A stretch of 64,000 nucleotides of DNA from Leadbetterella sp. (lineage in GTDB: Bacteria; Bacteroidota; Bacteroidia; Cytophagales; Spirosomataceae), in NCBI GenBank assembly GCA_019638185.1, contig JAHBUH010000008.1, forward strand, positions 62,001-126,000, given 5' to 3'. A program made the position numbers and the translations under genes. Positions 17,223 to 25,621 of the stretch are shown here, one piece after another. Below the pieces are notes generated by a model that made no database searches, was not told the origin of the DNA, and saw only the letters and a program-made list of their open reading frames with translations. Every line of letters begins with the position of its first letter. Position 1 is the stretch's first letter.

Positions 17223-18355
17223 CCTCCAGACTTCCCGCCGTAGGGACCAGTATTTTCACCCGGATGACGGCATTGGCTAACTCCGTCAATGCCCTTAACC
17301 TGGCGCAGGGTTTTCCCGGCTTCGAGCCTGACCCCGTGCTGGCCGAGCGCCTGGCCTACCATGCTTCCCACGGTAAAAACCAGTATTCGCCGGCCGCGGG
17401 AGTGCCGGAGCTCCGGCATCAGCTGGCTTTAAAATACGGCTATCACGCGGATACCGAGATCACCGTTACCTGCGGTGCATCCGAGGCCCTGTTCTCGGCC
17501 ATTGCCAGCGTGGTCTCCCCCGGTGACGAAGTCATCATCATTGAGCCGGCCTATGATCTTTACCTTCCGGCCGTACAATTACAGGGAGGAATCCCGGTTT
17601 TTGTCCGGATGAAATACCCTGATTTTACCATCGACTGGCAGGAAGTGCAGGACAGGATCACCGCCCGGACCCGTCTTATCCTGCTGAACAGCCCGCACAA
17701 TCCCACCGGGAAGGTGCTGACCGCAGCGGATATTTCCGCGCTGGAGCAGATCGTACTGCAGCACCCCGGGCTCTTTGTGGTGAGTGACGAGGTGTATGAG
17801 CATATCCTTTTTGACGGCCATCAGCATCTTTCCCTGAGCCAGAGCCCGGTGCTGCGTGAGCGTACATTTATCTGTAATTCCTTTGCTAAAACCTATCATA
17901 TCACCGGCTGGAAGACCGGCTACTGTCTGGCCCCGGAAAACCTGACGCGCGAGCTCCGTAAAATACACCAGTACATTACTTTCTGTACGTTTACGCCGGC
18001 CCAGTATGCCCTGGCCGATTACCTGGAAAGCACGAACAGTCATCAGGTTCTTTCGGAATTTTACAGCCGGAAAAGAGATCTCTTCCTGAGCACGCTGGAT
18101 ACCGCGGTATTCCGGCCCCTGCCTTCGGAGGGCACTTTCTTCCAGAATCTTTCTTATGCGCACCTGTGCCAGCGCCCTGATACCGAAGTCAGCGTGGTGC
18201 TGACGGAAAAAGCCGGCGTAGCCTCTATCCCCACTTCGGTGTTTTATTCGGATGCTACAGACCATCATATTCTCCGGTTTTGTTTTGCTAAAGACGATGA
18301 AACCCTGCTGGCCGCCGCGCAAAGATTGAATCAGGCCAGCCGTTTTTTGGGTTAA
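17219..18355 (+). CDS. PLP-dependent aminotransferase, class I/II (methionine/kynurenine aminotransferase-like)
   Basis: From the ATG at 17219 the protein has 378 residues and a fold-type I aminotransferase pattern: NLAQGFPGFEPDP, YSPAAGVPELR, NSPHNPTGKVL, SDEVYEH and the PLP-lysine motif SFAKTYHITGWKTGY. The closest named relatives by motif are YbdL methionine aminotransferase and kynurenine-oxoglutarate transaminases. The start overlaps the stop of the reductase-like gene by four bases, so a longer upstream frame at 17180 is rejected. Substrate is uncertain; the Met/aromatic assignment is by family resemblance. Confidence 0.9.
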   Translation: MTSRLPAVGTSIFTRMTALANSVNALNLAQGFPGFEPDPVLAERLAYHASHGKNQYSPAAGVPELRHQLALKYGYHADTEITVTCGASEALFSAIASVVSPGDEVIIIEPAYDLYLPAVQLQGGIPVFVRMKYPDFTIDWQEVQDRITARTRLILLNSPHNPTGKVLTAADISALEQIVLQHPGLFVVSDEVYEHILFDGHQHLSLSQSPVLRERTFICNSFAKTYHITGWKTGYCLAPENLTRELRKIHQYITFCTFTPAQYALADYLESTNSHQVLSEFYSRKRDLFLSTLDTAVFRPLPSEGTFFQNLSYAHLCQRPDTEVSVVLTEKAGVASIPTSVFYSDATDHHILRFCFAKDDETLLAAAQRLNQASRFLG

Positions 18356-18388
18356 GCGTGTTATTTTTACACCAAAATTAATTTACTT

Positions 18389-19027
18389 ATGACAAATCCC
18401 GTATTGATACTGGGTGCCGGCAAGCTGGGCAGGCTGGCACTGGACATCTTCTCCGGCAATGACGTGCTGGTTTACGGTTTCCTGGATGATAATAAAGACC
18501 TTCACAATACAGAGATCTCTGAAGTGCTGGTTCTGGGCGATATTAACGACGAAAGCTACCTGGGGATCATTGGCAATAAAACAGAGGTATTTGTGGCCAT
18601 GGAGCACAAAACGGCCAAAGAAAAGACCGTTAAGCAGCTCCTGGAACAAAAGAAAACCATGCCGGTAAACGCCGTACACCAGAGGGCCGTAGTCTCTGAA
18701 GAGGCTGAGCTGGGCCACGGGATACTGGTAGCCGCCGGCGTCGTGGTGAATCCCGGTGCCCGGATCGGGAACCATTCGGTTATTTTTTCCGGTGCCGTGG
18801 TAGATACCGCAGCGGTGATCGGAGAATACGCAGAGATCGGTGCCGGAGCCGTGATCAATTCCGAAGCGGAAATCGGGAAAGGCGCCTTTATCGGGAGCGG
18901 AGCGGTGATTGTTTCCGGCGTGAAAATCGGCAAAAACGCACGAATTGGCGCCGGATCTGTGGTGATTGAGGATGTAAAAGAAGGGAAGACCGTTTTTGGA
19001 AACCCGGCGGCAGAGGTGGGCAAATAA
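18389..19027 (+). CDS. NeuD/PglD-like sugar O-acyltransferase (left-handed beta-helix)
   Basis: The 212-residue protein has an N-terminal PglD-like Rossmann half (VLILGAGKLGRLALDIF) and a C-terminal hexapeptide-repeat beta-helix (ARIGNHSVIFSGAVV, AEIGAGAVI, AFIGSGAVI, ARIGAGSVV). It ends with the FGNPAAEV cap typical of trimeric acyltransferases. It would acetylate a sugar in a surface-glycan pathway, but no glycan genes are adjacent. It follows the aminotransferase by 33 bp and may be in the same operon. Confidence 0.87.
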   Translation: MTNPVLILGAGKLGRLALDIFSGNDVLVYGFLDDNKDLHNTEISEVLVLGDINDESYLGIIGNKTEVFVAMEHKTAKEKTVKQLLEQKKTMPVNAVHQRAVVSEEAELGHGILVAAGVVVNPGARIGNHSVIFSGAVVDTAAVIGEYAEIGAGAVINSEAEIGKGAFIGSGAVIVSGVKIGKNARIGAGSVVIEDVKEGKTVFGNPAAEVGK

Positions 19028-19048
19028 AGCCCCCCTCCCGCCGGCATT

Positions 19049-19435
19049 TTAATTTCTTACATAGTCGTAATTAAACCCGTCATACACATCCTCCGCCAGA
19101 TGCAGTTCATTATTTTTCACCTCGTACATGGTGGGCGTACCTCCGCCAAACACAATAAAATTTACTTCTTTATTCAGTAACATGGATTCCCCGGTAGAGA
19201 GGGTGTAAGTACCGCTGGTCAGCAGCGAATCATTCCGTGTAGTGGAATAGGTTTTATCAGCATTCAGTTTCAGGAGAACTACTTCGCCGGCCTTGGGGGT
19301 TTCATTCACACCTGCAATGCCGCCCGTCTTCTTCACCCATTTCCAGGTGCCGGTAAGCTCATTGCTTTTTCCTACTTCACTCTTCTCACAAGCGGCCAGT
19401 CCCGCGATCATCAAAAACAAAATCAGCTTTTTCAT
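19049..19435 (-). CDS. Small lipoprotein with lipocalin-like domain
   Basis: This 128-residue protein has a lipoprotein signal (MKKLILFLMIAGLAAC, lipidated Cys16) and a compact beta-rich body beginning ELTGTWKWVKK. A GTW start with later LKLNADKTYS and SGTYTLS segments is typical of lipocalin-like proteins of Bacteroidota. No function is known. It sits between plus-strand genes and is transcribed alone toward the acyltransferase gene. Confidence 0.8.
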   Translation of the reverse strand: MKKLILFLMIAGLAACEKSEVGKSNELTGTWKWVKKTGGIAGVNETPKAGEVVLLKLNADKTYSTTRNDSLLTSGTYTLSTGESMLLNKEVNFIVFGGGTPTMYEVKNNELHLAEDVYDGFNYDYVRN

Positions 19436-19489
19436 AAATTATACTTTTAAATAAACATCCGGTATATAGACCTGCTTTTAAATGAAAAG

Positions 19490-19521
19490 GTTGTAAGCTA
19501 CCCCGCACTTTTATACCTTTG
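19490..19521 (+). promoter_or_regulatory. Promoter of the ArgE-like gene
   Basis: GTTG (19490-19493) and TACCTTTG (19514-19521) are separated by exactly 20 bp. The start codon at 19529 lies only 7 bp after the -7 box, predicting a nearly leaderless mRNA. Confidence 0.6.
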
Positions 19522-19528
19522 CCTGACC

Positions 19529-20587
19529 ATGATCAGAGATTTTTCGCCCGTTCATTTTCTAAAGGAGCTGATTGAAACCCCCTCCTTAAGCCGTGAAGAA
19601 GACGGCACCCGGCAGCGCTTTGCGGCGCTTTTCGCCGGCTGCGGTATTCCTTTTGAAGTACTGGAAAATAATATCTGGTGCAAAAACCGGCATTACTCGG
19701 CTTCCAAACCGGTCATCCTGCTGAATTCCCATCATGACACCGTAAAGCCTAACGCCTCTTACACGCGTGACCCCTTTAAGGCGGAAATAGAAGACGGCCG
19801 GCTCTATGGCCTGGGCAGTAACGATGCCGGCGGCCCGCTGACGGCCCTGCTGGCCACCTTCCTCCATTTTTATGACCGGGCAGATCTTCCCTATAACCTG
19901 ATCTTTGCGGCCACGGCGGAAGAGGAGATCTCCGGGCGGAACGGCATCGAGCTCCTCCTGAAGCACCTGCCGGAAATTGACCTGGCCATTGTGGGAGAAC
20001 CCACCCTCATGGACATGGCCGTAGCGGAGAAAGGGCTGATGGTGCTGGACTGCACCGCCCACGGCCAGGCCGGCCATGCAGCCCGGGAAGAAGGGGTGAA
20101 CGCCATTTACCAGGCCATGCAGGACATCGAATGGTTCCGCACCTTTGAGTTTCCGGAAGTGTCTGAAACCCTGGGGAAGGTAAAAATGAGTGTCACCGTC
20201 ATCCAGGCCGGTACCCAGCATAACGTGGTACCTGATACCTGTAAATTTACCGTGGATGTACGGGCCACGGATGCCTATACCCTGACAGAAACCCTGGAGA
20301 TCATCCGGCAGAACGTGAGGTCGGAGGTGGTGCCGCGCTCGGTGCGACTGAACCCTTCGGGCATTCCTTTGGACCATCCGGTGGTGAAAAGGGGCTTGGC
20401 CCTGGGCATGAAGCCCTACGGCTCGCCCACGCTCTCTGACCAGGCGCTGATCCCGTATACCAGCATCAAGATCGGGCCCGGCGATTCGGCACGTTCCCAC
20501 ACCGCAGATGAGTTTATCTACGTGGATGAGATCACCGACGGGGTGAAAAAATATATCGCGTTATTAGACGGATTAATCCTGTATTGA
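19529..20587 (+). CDS. argE: M20-family metallopeptidase, acetylornithine/acyl-citrulline deacetylase-like
   Basis: The 352-residue di-zinc hydrolase has the M20 motifs LNSHHDTVKP, GLGSNDAGGP, AATAEEEISG with the catalytic Glu, and VGEPT, plus the dimerisation domain HGQAGHAAREEGVNAI. In arginine synthesis it removes the N-acyl group from ornithine or citrulline. Many Bacteroidota use N-succinyl or N-acetyl citrulline as the intermediate, so the true substrate may be acyl-citrulline. No other arg genes are in the window. The ATG follows a strong promoter by only 7 bp. Confidence 0.85.
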   Translation: MIRDFSPVHFLKELIETPSLSREEDGTRQRFAALFAGCGIPFEVLENNIWCKNRHYSASKPVILLNSHHDTVKPNASYTRDPFKAEIEDGRLYGLGSNDAGGPLTALLATFLHFYDRADLPYNLIFAATAEEEISGRNGIELLLKHLPEIDLAIVGEPTLMDMAVAEKGLMVLDCTAHGQAGHAAREEGVNAIYQAMQDIEWFRTFEFPEVSETLGKVKMSVTVIQAGTQHNVVPDTCKFTVDVRATDAYTLTETLEIIRQNVRSEVVPRSVRLNPSGIPLDHPVVKRGLALGMKPYGSPTLSDQALIPYTSIKIGPGDSARSHTADEFIYVDEITDGVKKYIALLDGLILY

Positions 20588-20598
20588 ACAATATTCCC

Positions 20599-20606
20599 TA
20601 ATTTTG
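20599..20606 (+). promoter_or_regulatory. -7 element of comB
   Basis: TAATTTTG is a perfect TAnnTTTG match ending 21 bp before the comB ATG; it lies in the short gap after the ArgE-like gene. No clear -33 box. Confidence 0.5.
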
Positions 20607-20627
20607 CGAAAATTTCAGAAAAACCGT

Positions 20628-21335
20628 ATGAAGAACATTGACGTTTGCCTTACTCCTGACCTCCTGCATCACCATAACATTAATAACACCATTGTGGTGG
20701 TTACAGACATCTTCAGGGCTACGTCATGTATGGTCACGGGTTTCGCTTACGGCGTACAGAGCATCATCCCGGTAGCTTCCGTGGAGGAATGCAGCGAATA
20801 CCGGAGCCGGGGCTATATTTCCGCTGCCGAGCGGAATGCCGAAAAGGTGGAGGGCTTTGACCTGGATAATTCCCCTTTCAGTTTCATGGATGAACGCCTG
20901 GTAGGCGGTAAAATAGCCATGACCACCACTAACGGCACCTTATCCATTACTAAAAGCAAGAAAAACGCGGTCAAGGTCATCGTGGGCGCTTTCCTGAACC
21001 TCCAGGCCGTGGTTAACTACCTGAAAAATCAGCCTTACGATGTGCTGGTGCTCTGTGCCGGCTGGAAGGGCCGTCCTAACCTGGAAGATACGCTCTTTGC
21101 CGGGGCCGTGGTAGATGCCCTGAAAGAAGAGTACTTTGTGGCAGAAGACGCGGCTATCCTGGCCATGCGCGCCTACGAAGCCTCCAAAGACAATATGCTG
21201 CTTTATCTTTCTAACTCCTCGCACATCCGGCGTTTACAGCGCCTGGGCATTAACAAAGACATCAAATACTGCCTCCAGAAAGACCTTTACGATGTGGTGC
21301 CCGTACTGCGCGGTAACGAACTGGTGCTGGCCTAA
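20628..21335 (+). CDS. comB: 2-phosphosulfolactate phosphatase family protein (ComB-like)
   Basis: The 235-residue protein has the ComB landmarks VVVTDIFRATSCM, TTNGT, CAGWKGRPNLEDTLFAGA and ILAMRAYEA. ComB hydrolyses phosphosulfolactate to sulfolactate in coenzyme M synthesis, but the pathway is not expected in this phylum and no comA, comC or comDE is near. A role in sulfolactate or another phospho-acid phosphatase reaction is possible. The ATG at 20628 is preferred over 20604, which lies inside the -7 box. The 3' end overlaps the convergent DUF4249 gene by 4 bp. Confidence 0.85.
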   Translation: MKNIDVCLTPDLLHHHNINNTIVVVTDIFRATSCMVTGFAYGVQSIIPVASVEECSEYRSRGYISAAERNAEKVEGFDLDNSPFSFMDERLVGGKIAMTTTNGTLSITKSKKNAVKVIVGAFLNLQAVVNYLKNQPYDVLVLCAGWKGRPNLEDTLFAGAVVDALKEEYFVAEDAAILAMRAYEASKDNMLLYLSNSSHIRRLQRLGINKDIKYCLQKDLYDVVPVLRGNELVLA

Positions 21336-22222
21336 TCCAGGGGCCTCAGGTTATTCTTATCAATATAAGCCGTGTAGCGGCTTACCCGGGAAACCAAAAA
21401 CAGCCCTACGGGCTTTTCGGCCGACTTCGGGTTTACATTGAATACATTCGACGGGATATTGGCCGGCGGAGTGGCAAAAATGCCCCCGTTATTGGTTTCC
21501 GCCTGCACCTGGTAAAGGAAATAGTAGGCGTCCAGCGGAATGGAAAACATCTCCACCGTTATCTTGTCGCGGTCCTCAAAAAGCCCCGTGTTGATCCCCA
21601 TTCTCACCGGCTGAAGAAACAACATGCCATCTGAGCCGCTTCCCGGTGACAGCCCGCCGTCATAAGACAGGGTATATTCGCCGGAGCGCGTCCGTAAAAC
21701 ATCATTCTTATACGAACGGATCAGGTAAGTATCCCCTTCGCCTTCAAAATCAGTGGCAAAAAACTGAGCCAGGAAGCCCGACTGCGGACTGTCATTGGGC
21801 TTGATGGGCAGGGTGATAGACTGGTACTTCAGCGAGTCAATGGTGGGCACCCGCTTCAGCTCGGAAATGGAATAATACTCCTCTGAATTGTATTTGATGT
21901 AGAGGCCCACTTTCTGGTTCAGCCGCAGGTAATTGCGGTTCCGCGGACTATAGGTATAAACACCGTCGTTATCGGTATCGGTAAAGCGGAACCGCGTGCT
22001 GTCTTCCCGGATCACATACACCTCAGCGCCCAGCGCCGGTTGGGGTTTACTTTGGTCAAAATACGGCTGAGAAAGCGTCAGCGTCACGTGCTGTTCCTGC
22101 ACCTCATCCGTCAGCCAGGCGTCTACCACCAGCTGCTGCCGGCCCTCTTTCACTTCCAGGTCTATCACGTCTTCACAGCTGAAGAAGAGGAATGCGGCCG
22201 GTAAAAGGAGTAACTTTTTCAT
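21332..22222 (-). CDS. DUF4249 family lipoprotein
   Basis: This 296-residue outer-membrane lipoprotein (signal MKKLLLLPAAFLFFSC, lipidated Cys16) begins EDVIDLEV, the usual DUF4249 opening, and has a beta-sandwich body. DUF4249 genes commonly follow a TonB-dependent receptor, as here: the ATG overlaps the receptor stop (ATGA), so the two are translationally coupled. By analogy with SusD-like partners it may help capture the receptor's cargo, but this has not been shown for the family. The cargo is unknown. Confidence 0.88.
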   Translation of the reverse strand: MKKLLLLPAAFLFFSCEDVIDLEVKEGRQQLVVDAWLTDEVQEQHVTLTLSQPYFDQSKPQPALGAEVYVIREDSTRFRFTDTDNDGVYTYSPRNRNYLRLNQKVGLYIKYNSEEYYSISELKRVPTIDSLKYQSITLPIKPNDSPQSGFLAQFFATDFEGEGDTYLIRSYKNDVLRTRSGEYTLSYDGGLSPGSGSDGMLFLQPVRMGINTGLFEDRDKITVEMFSIPLDAYYFLYQVQAETNNGGIFATPPANIPSNVFNVNPKSAEKPVGLFLVSRVSRYTAYIDKNNLRPLD

Positions 22223-24579
22223 CAGAATTTGAAATTATAAGTAATGGAAGGCAGCACAGACGCAAACACCGAGTACCGCACGGCCTCGGTTTTAGAGGGG
22301 TCATCCGGGTTTTGCCGCACATAAACCGAAAACGGGTTTCGCCGGTTATACACATTATACACCGAAAACACCCACTCGCTTTCACCCCGGCCAAAAAGCG
22401 CATGCTTATTTTTCTTGGTGGCCGACAGGTCCAGCCGGTGGCTGGCCGGTATCCGGTAGGTATTTCTTTCGTCACTGTAATTATGCGGGATGGCCACCCC
22501 CTGCCAGATGTACTTGGTGGTAGGGAAACTGGCCGGCGTACCGGTCATGAACGTGAAGGTGGCGCCGATATTCCATTTCTTCGAAATATCATAGATGGTT
22601 ACCACTGACAGGTTATGCATCTTATCGATCCGGCTTAAAAACCACTCGTTATTATTCAGGCCGTTCACTTTCCGTTCGGTACGGGAAAGCGTATAACTGA
22701 TCCAGCCGTTCAGGCTTCCCTTATTCTTTTTCACAAAAAACTCGGCCCCGTAGGCCCGGCCTTTGCCGTACATGAGGTCACCTTCCACGTAGGGGTTCAG
22801 TAAGAGATCGGCATTCCGGATGTAATCGATCTGGTTCTGCAATGTCTTGTAATACACTTCCACCGAGCTCTCGTACATATTATCCCGGAAATTCCTGAAA
22901 ACGCCAATGGCCAGCTGGTCGGATAGCTGGGGTTTGATGTTATTGCTGCTGGGAGTCCATACATCCAGCGGCGACGAGGCCGTGGTATTGGAAAGCAAAT
23001 GGATATACTGCGCCAGGCGGTTATACCCGATCTTCAGGGAAGTATTCCTGTTCAGGCTGATATTGACGGCTAACCTCGGCTCCAGGTAACCGTAACGGCT
23101 GATGCTTTGATTTCCGGCATACGTCACGGTATCCAGCAGGGGTTTCCGCTCCCCGGGAGGAGTAGTCTCATCAAAAATATAGGCCAGCCGGGCGCCGAAG
23201 TAATCGTAAAATGAATACCGCAGCCCGTAGTTAATCGTCACGTTATCGGTGATTTTTTGCTCGTTTCCTATGTAAACGGCCGACTCCAGCGCCTTCTTGG
23301 AATTGAGGCCGATATTTTTCCCTTCGCCGCCGGATACCACCAGTGCCGAGCCCGGGTTAAAATTATACAGAATGCTCTGCCCGCCAAAAGTGATGGTGTT
23401 CCGGGTGTTCAGGTACCAGGTAAAATCGGGCTTGATGCTATAGTTCAAAATATTGGAATTCCAGCGAAAAACATCCTCTTTGTTCTCCTTTTTAAGGTCG
23501 GAATCCAGGGAATAATCATAGTTGGAATAGAAAAGCGTGGTATTTAAAAACAGCTTATTGCTGAACACATGGTTCCAGCGGAAGGTGGTGGTGGCATTAC
23601 CCCAGTCAAAACCAAAATCGGCCCCGAAAAGATCCCTTCCGAAATAGCCGGAGAGGTAGACCGTATTCTTGTCGTTGATCTTGTAATTGGCTTTAGCCGT
23701 AAAGTCATAGAAATAAAACTTCACGCCTTTCAGGTCGTCTTTAAGCAGGGGCTTGGCCAGGAGGTCAATATACGAGCGCCGCAGCGCCACTACAAACGAC
23801 CCCTTCTCCTTCACGATAGGCCCTTCCAGCGTCAGCCGGGAAAAGATGGTGCCTATGCCGCCTGAAAACTCCATCTTCTTGCTGTTCCCTTCCTTCATCC
23901 GGACATCCAGGATAGAAGAGACGCGGCCGCCGTAAACGGAGGGGATCCCGCCCTTGATCAGCTTCACATCTTTCACCACATCGGGATTAAAGATCGAGAA
24001 AAAGCCCATCAGGTGGGAAGAATTATAGACCGGCGCTTCATCCAGCAGCACCAGGTTCTGGTCTATGGCGCCGCCCCGCACGTTAAATCCGGAAGAACCT
24101 TCTCCCACCGAACTCACCCCGGGCAGAAACTGTATGCTGCGGATCACGTCTATCTCCCCCAGCAGGGCCGGCATTTTTTTGATGGTTCTCATTTCCACCT
24201 TATTGACCGACATCTCTACACTTTTCACATTGTGATCTTCCCGTTCAGCCTTCACGATCACCTCATCCAGGAGATTCCCTTCTTCTTTCAGTTCCAGGTT
24301 CATCGGAGTATTGGCGTTTAATTCCACCACCTTCTCCACCCTATGATAGCCGAGGTAAGAGATCACCAGGGTATGCGTGCCTTTCGGCAGCGTAATGGAG
24401 TAAAAACCGTACACATTGGTACTGACGCCCACCTTCTGCTCGCGCGCGTACACATTTACCCCGATCAGCGCCTCGCCGTCAGAAGCGTCTTTCACCGTAC
24501 CGCTGATCGTAAAGGTATCCTGGGAAAAGGAGGAGCAGACTGCAAATAAAACAAAAAAACACGCCAGGATATATCGCAT
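22222..24579 (-). CDS. TonB-dependent receptor
   Basis: The 785-residue protein starts at ATG 24579 with a signal peptide (MRYILACFFVLFAVCSSF). A CarboxypepD_reg domain (FTISGTVKDASDGEALIGVN) is followed by a plug (VIRSIQFLPGVSSVGEGSSG, FNVRGG, LVLLDEAPVYN, KLIKGGIPSVYGGRVSS) and a 22-strand-type barrel. It imports a siderophore, glycan or other large solute across the outer membrane. Its coupled downstream partner is a DUF4249 lipoprotein, and a GLPGLI gene lies 92 bp upstream on the same strand. Substrate is not predictable from sequence. Confidence 0.93.
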   Translation of the reverse strand: MRYILACFFVLFAVCSSFSQDTFTISGTVKDASDGEALIGVNVYAREQKVGVSTNVYGFYSITLPKGTHTLVISYLGYHRVEKVVELNANTPMNLELKEEGNLLDEVIVKAEREDHNVKSVEMSVNKVEMRTIKKMPALLGEIDVIRSIQFLPGVSSVGEGSSGFNVRGGAIDQNLVLLDEAPVYNSSHLMGFFSIFNPDVVKDVKLIKGGIPSVYGGRVSSILDVRMKEGNSKKMEFSGGIGTIFSRLTLEGPIVKEKGSFVVALRRSYIDLLAKPLLKDDLKGVKFYFYDFTAKANYKINDKNTVYLSGYFGRDLFGADFGFDWGNATTTFRWNHVFSNKLFLNTTLFYSNYDYSLDSDLKKENKEDVFRWNSNILNYSIKPDFTWYLNTRNTITFGGQSILYNFNPGSALVVSGGEGKNIGLNSKKALESAVYIGNEQKITDNVTINYGLRYSFYDYFGARLAYIFDETTPPGERKPLLDTVTYAGNQSISRYGYLEPRLAVNISLNRNTSLKIGYNRLAQYIHLLSNTTASSPLDVWTPSSNNIKPQLSDQLAIGVFRNFRDNMYESSVEVYYKTLQNQIDYIRNADLLLNPYVEGDLMYGKGRAYGAEFFVKKNKGSLNGWISYTLSRTERKVNGLNNNEWFLSRIDKMHNLSVVTIYDISKKWNIGATFTFMTGTPASFPTTKYIWQGVAIPHNYSDERNTYRIPASHRLDLSATKKNKHALFGRGESEWVFSVYNVYNRRNPFSVYVRQNPDDPSKTEAVRYSVFASVLPSITYNFKF

Positions 24580-24671
24580 CAAAAAGGATTTAAGTAGAAA
24601 TAACGATGAGGAGAGAAAAATAGTTTTATGCCGGCGGTGAACGCTGCTAAATATTAAATCCACCCGGAGAC

Positions 24672-25481
24672 TCATTCTTTTTCAATCCGCACCCAATCTA
24701 AGTATTCCTTCTTGAGGCCTTCATAAAATTCCGCCATGGTTTCTTCCTTCCCGTTAGCTATTATTCTCCGGGTAGCCCCGGTATTCTGTCGGTATTCCGC
24801 CCTGTTCATATAATAATGGTCCATTCTTTTTTGAAATTCCTTCCGGGTCACTTTGTTTTTATCCGGGAATACCGGTCTGTAATCTCCTGTCTTATAGCCT
24901 AGTCCCTTCAGCGAAAATTTTATTTTACCTTCCGTATCCGCTAACCGGAAGATTAAACCCGGCAGTCCTCCGAACTTATAGGGCCCGTCACTCACCGGTA
25001 TTTCCGGGCTGAACCACGCTTCGTAGCTCCGCCCTGCAAACTCCCCCAAAGCTTTTTGGCATACATATCCTGAGATGGTTAATGTATCTCCGGGAATTTT
25101 CCAGTTCATATCCGGCAGCGGCTCTTCATACATAAAAGCGGTACCGTTTATGGGCTCCTGGTACTTAACGATTTCACTGTTTTTGAAAATAGAATACCGA
25201 AATGCGGGGCTTTCCATACTCAGGAGTATCCGTGTCTTTTCCTCTCGACCCAGATTTCTATAATATTCCGTACTTTTTATACTGTCATAGGTATACAGAG
25301 CCCTATCCATAAAAATGGAGCTCTCTCCATAAGATACAAGAATAGCCTCTCCTTTTCTCACTAAATTCGAACGGGATTCAAACTCCTGTAAAGCATAGGA
25401 ATAAATAATTACATAGTCCTTCCTGATAGAGAGCTTTAATAAACTCAGATACCCTAAAACCAATACCATCAATAATCTCAT
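24672..25481 (-). CDS. GLPGLI family protein
   Basis: This 269-residue exported protein contains the name-giving motif GPYKFGGLPGLIFRLAD (about residues 178-194), preceded by AGRSYEAWFSPEIPVSDGPY. The start at 25481 gives a hydrophobic N-terminus (MRLLMVLVLGYLSLL). GLPGLI proteins (TIGR01200) are confined to Bacteroidota, often lie beside TonB receptors, and have no established function. This copy is more AT-rich than its neighbours. It probably heads an operon with the receptor and the DUF4249 gene. Confidence 0.85.
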   Translation of the reverse strand: MRLLMVLVLGYLSLLKLSIRKDYVIIYSYALQEFESRSNLVRKGEAILVSYGESSIFMDRALYTYDSIKSTEYYRNLGREEKTRILLSMESPAFRYSIFKNSEIVKYQEPINGTAFMYEEPLPDMNWKIPGDTLTISGYVCQKALGEFAGRSYEAWFSPEIPVSDGPYKFGGLPGLIFRLADTEGKIKFSLKGLGYKTGDYRPVFPDKNKVTRKEFQKRMDHYYMNRAEYRQNTGATRRIIANGKEETMAEFYEGLKKEYLDWVRIEKE

Positions 25482-25621
25482 ATCTCCCGGGTATAATAAG
25501 ACAATATTAAACAATAACCTATTCTTTCCCAAACCCCGATTTTTATTTTCACCTCCGGAATTAATAAGCTATCCTCGGGTTACCTTATTATTTTTTGTAA
25601 CTTCGCAGATTAATCAAAACC

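Noticed and set aside
20628-21335. Coenzyme M biosynthesis locus
   Set aside because: Only ComB is present; no other Com gene is in the window.
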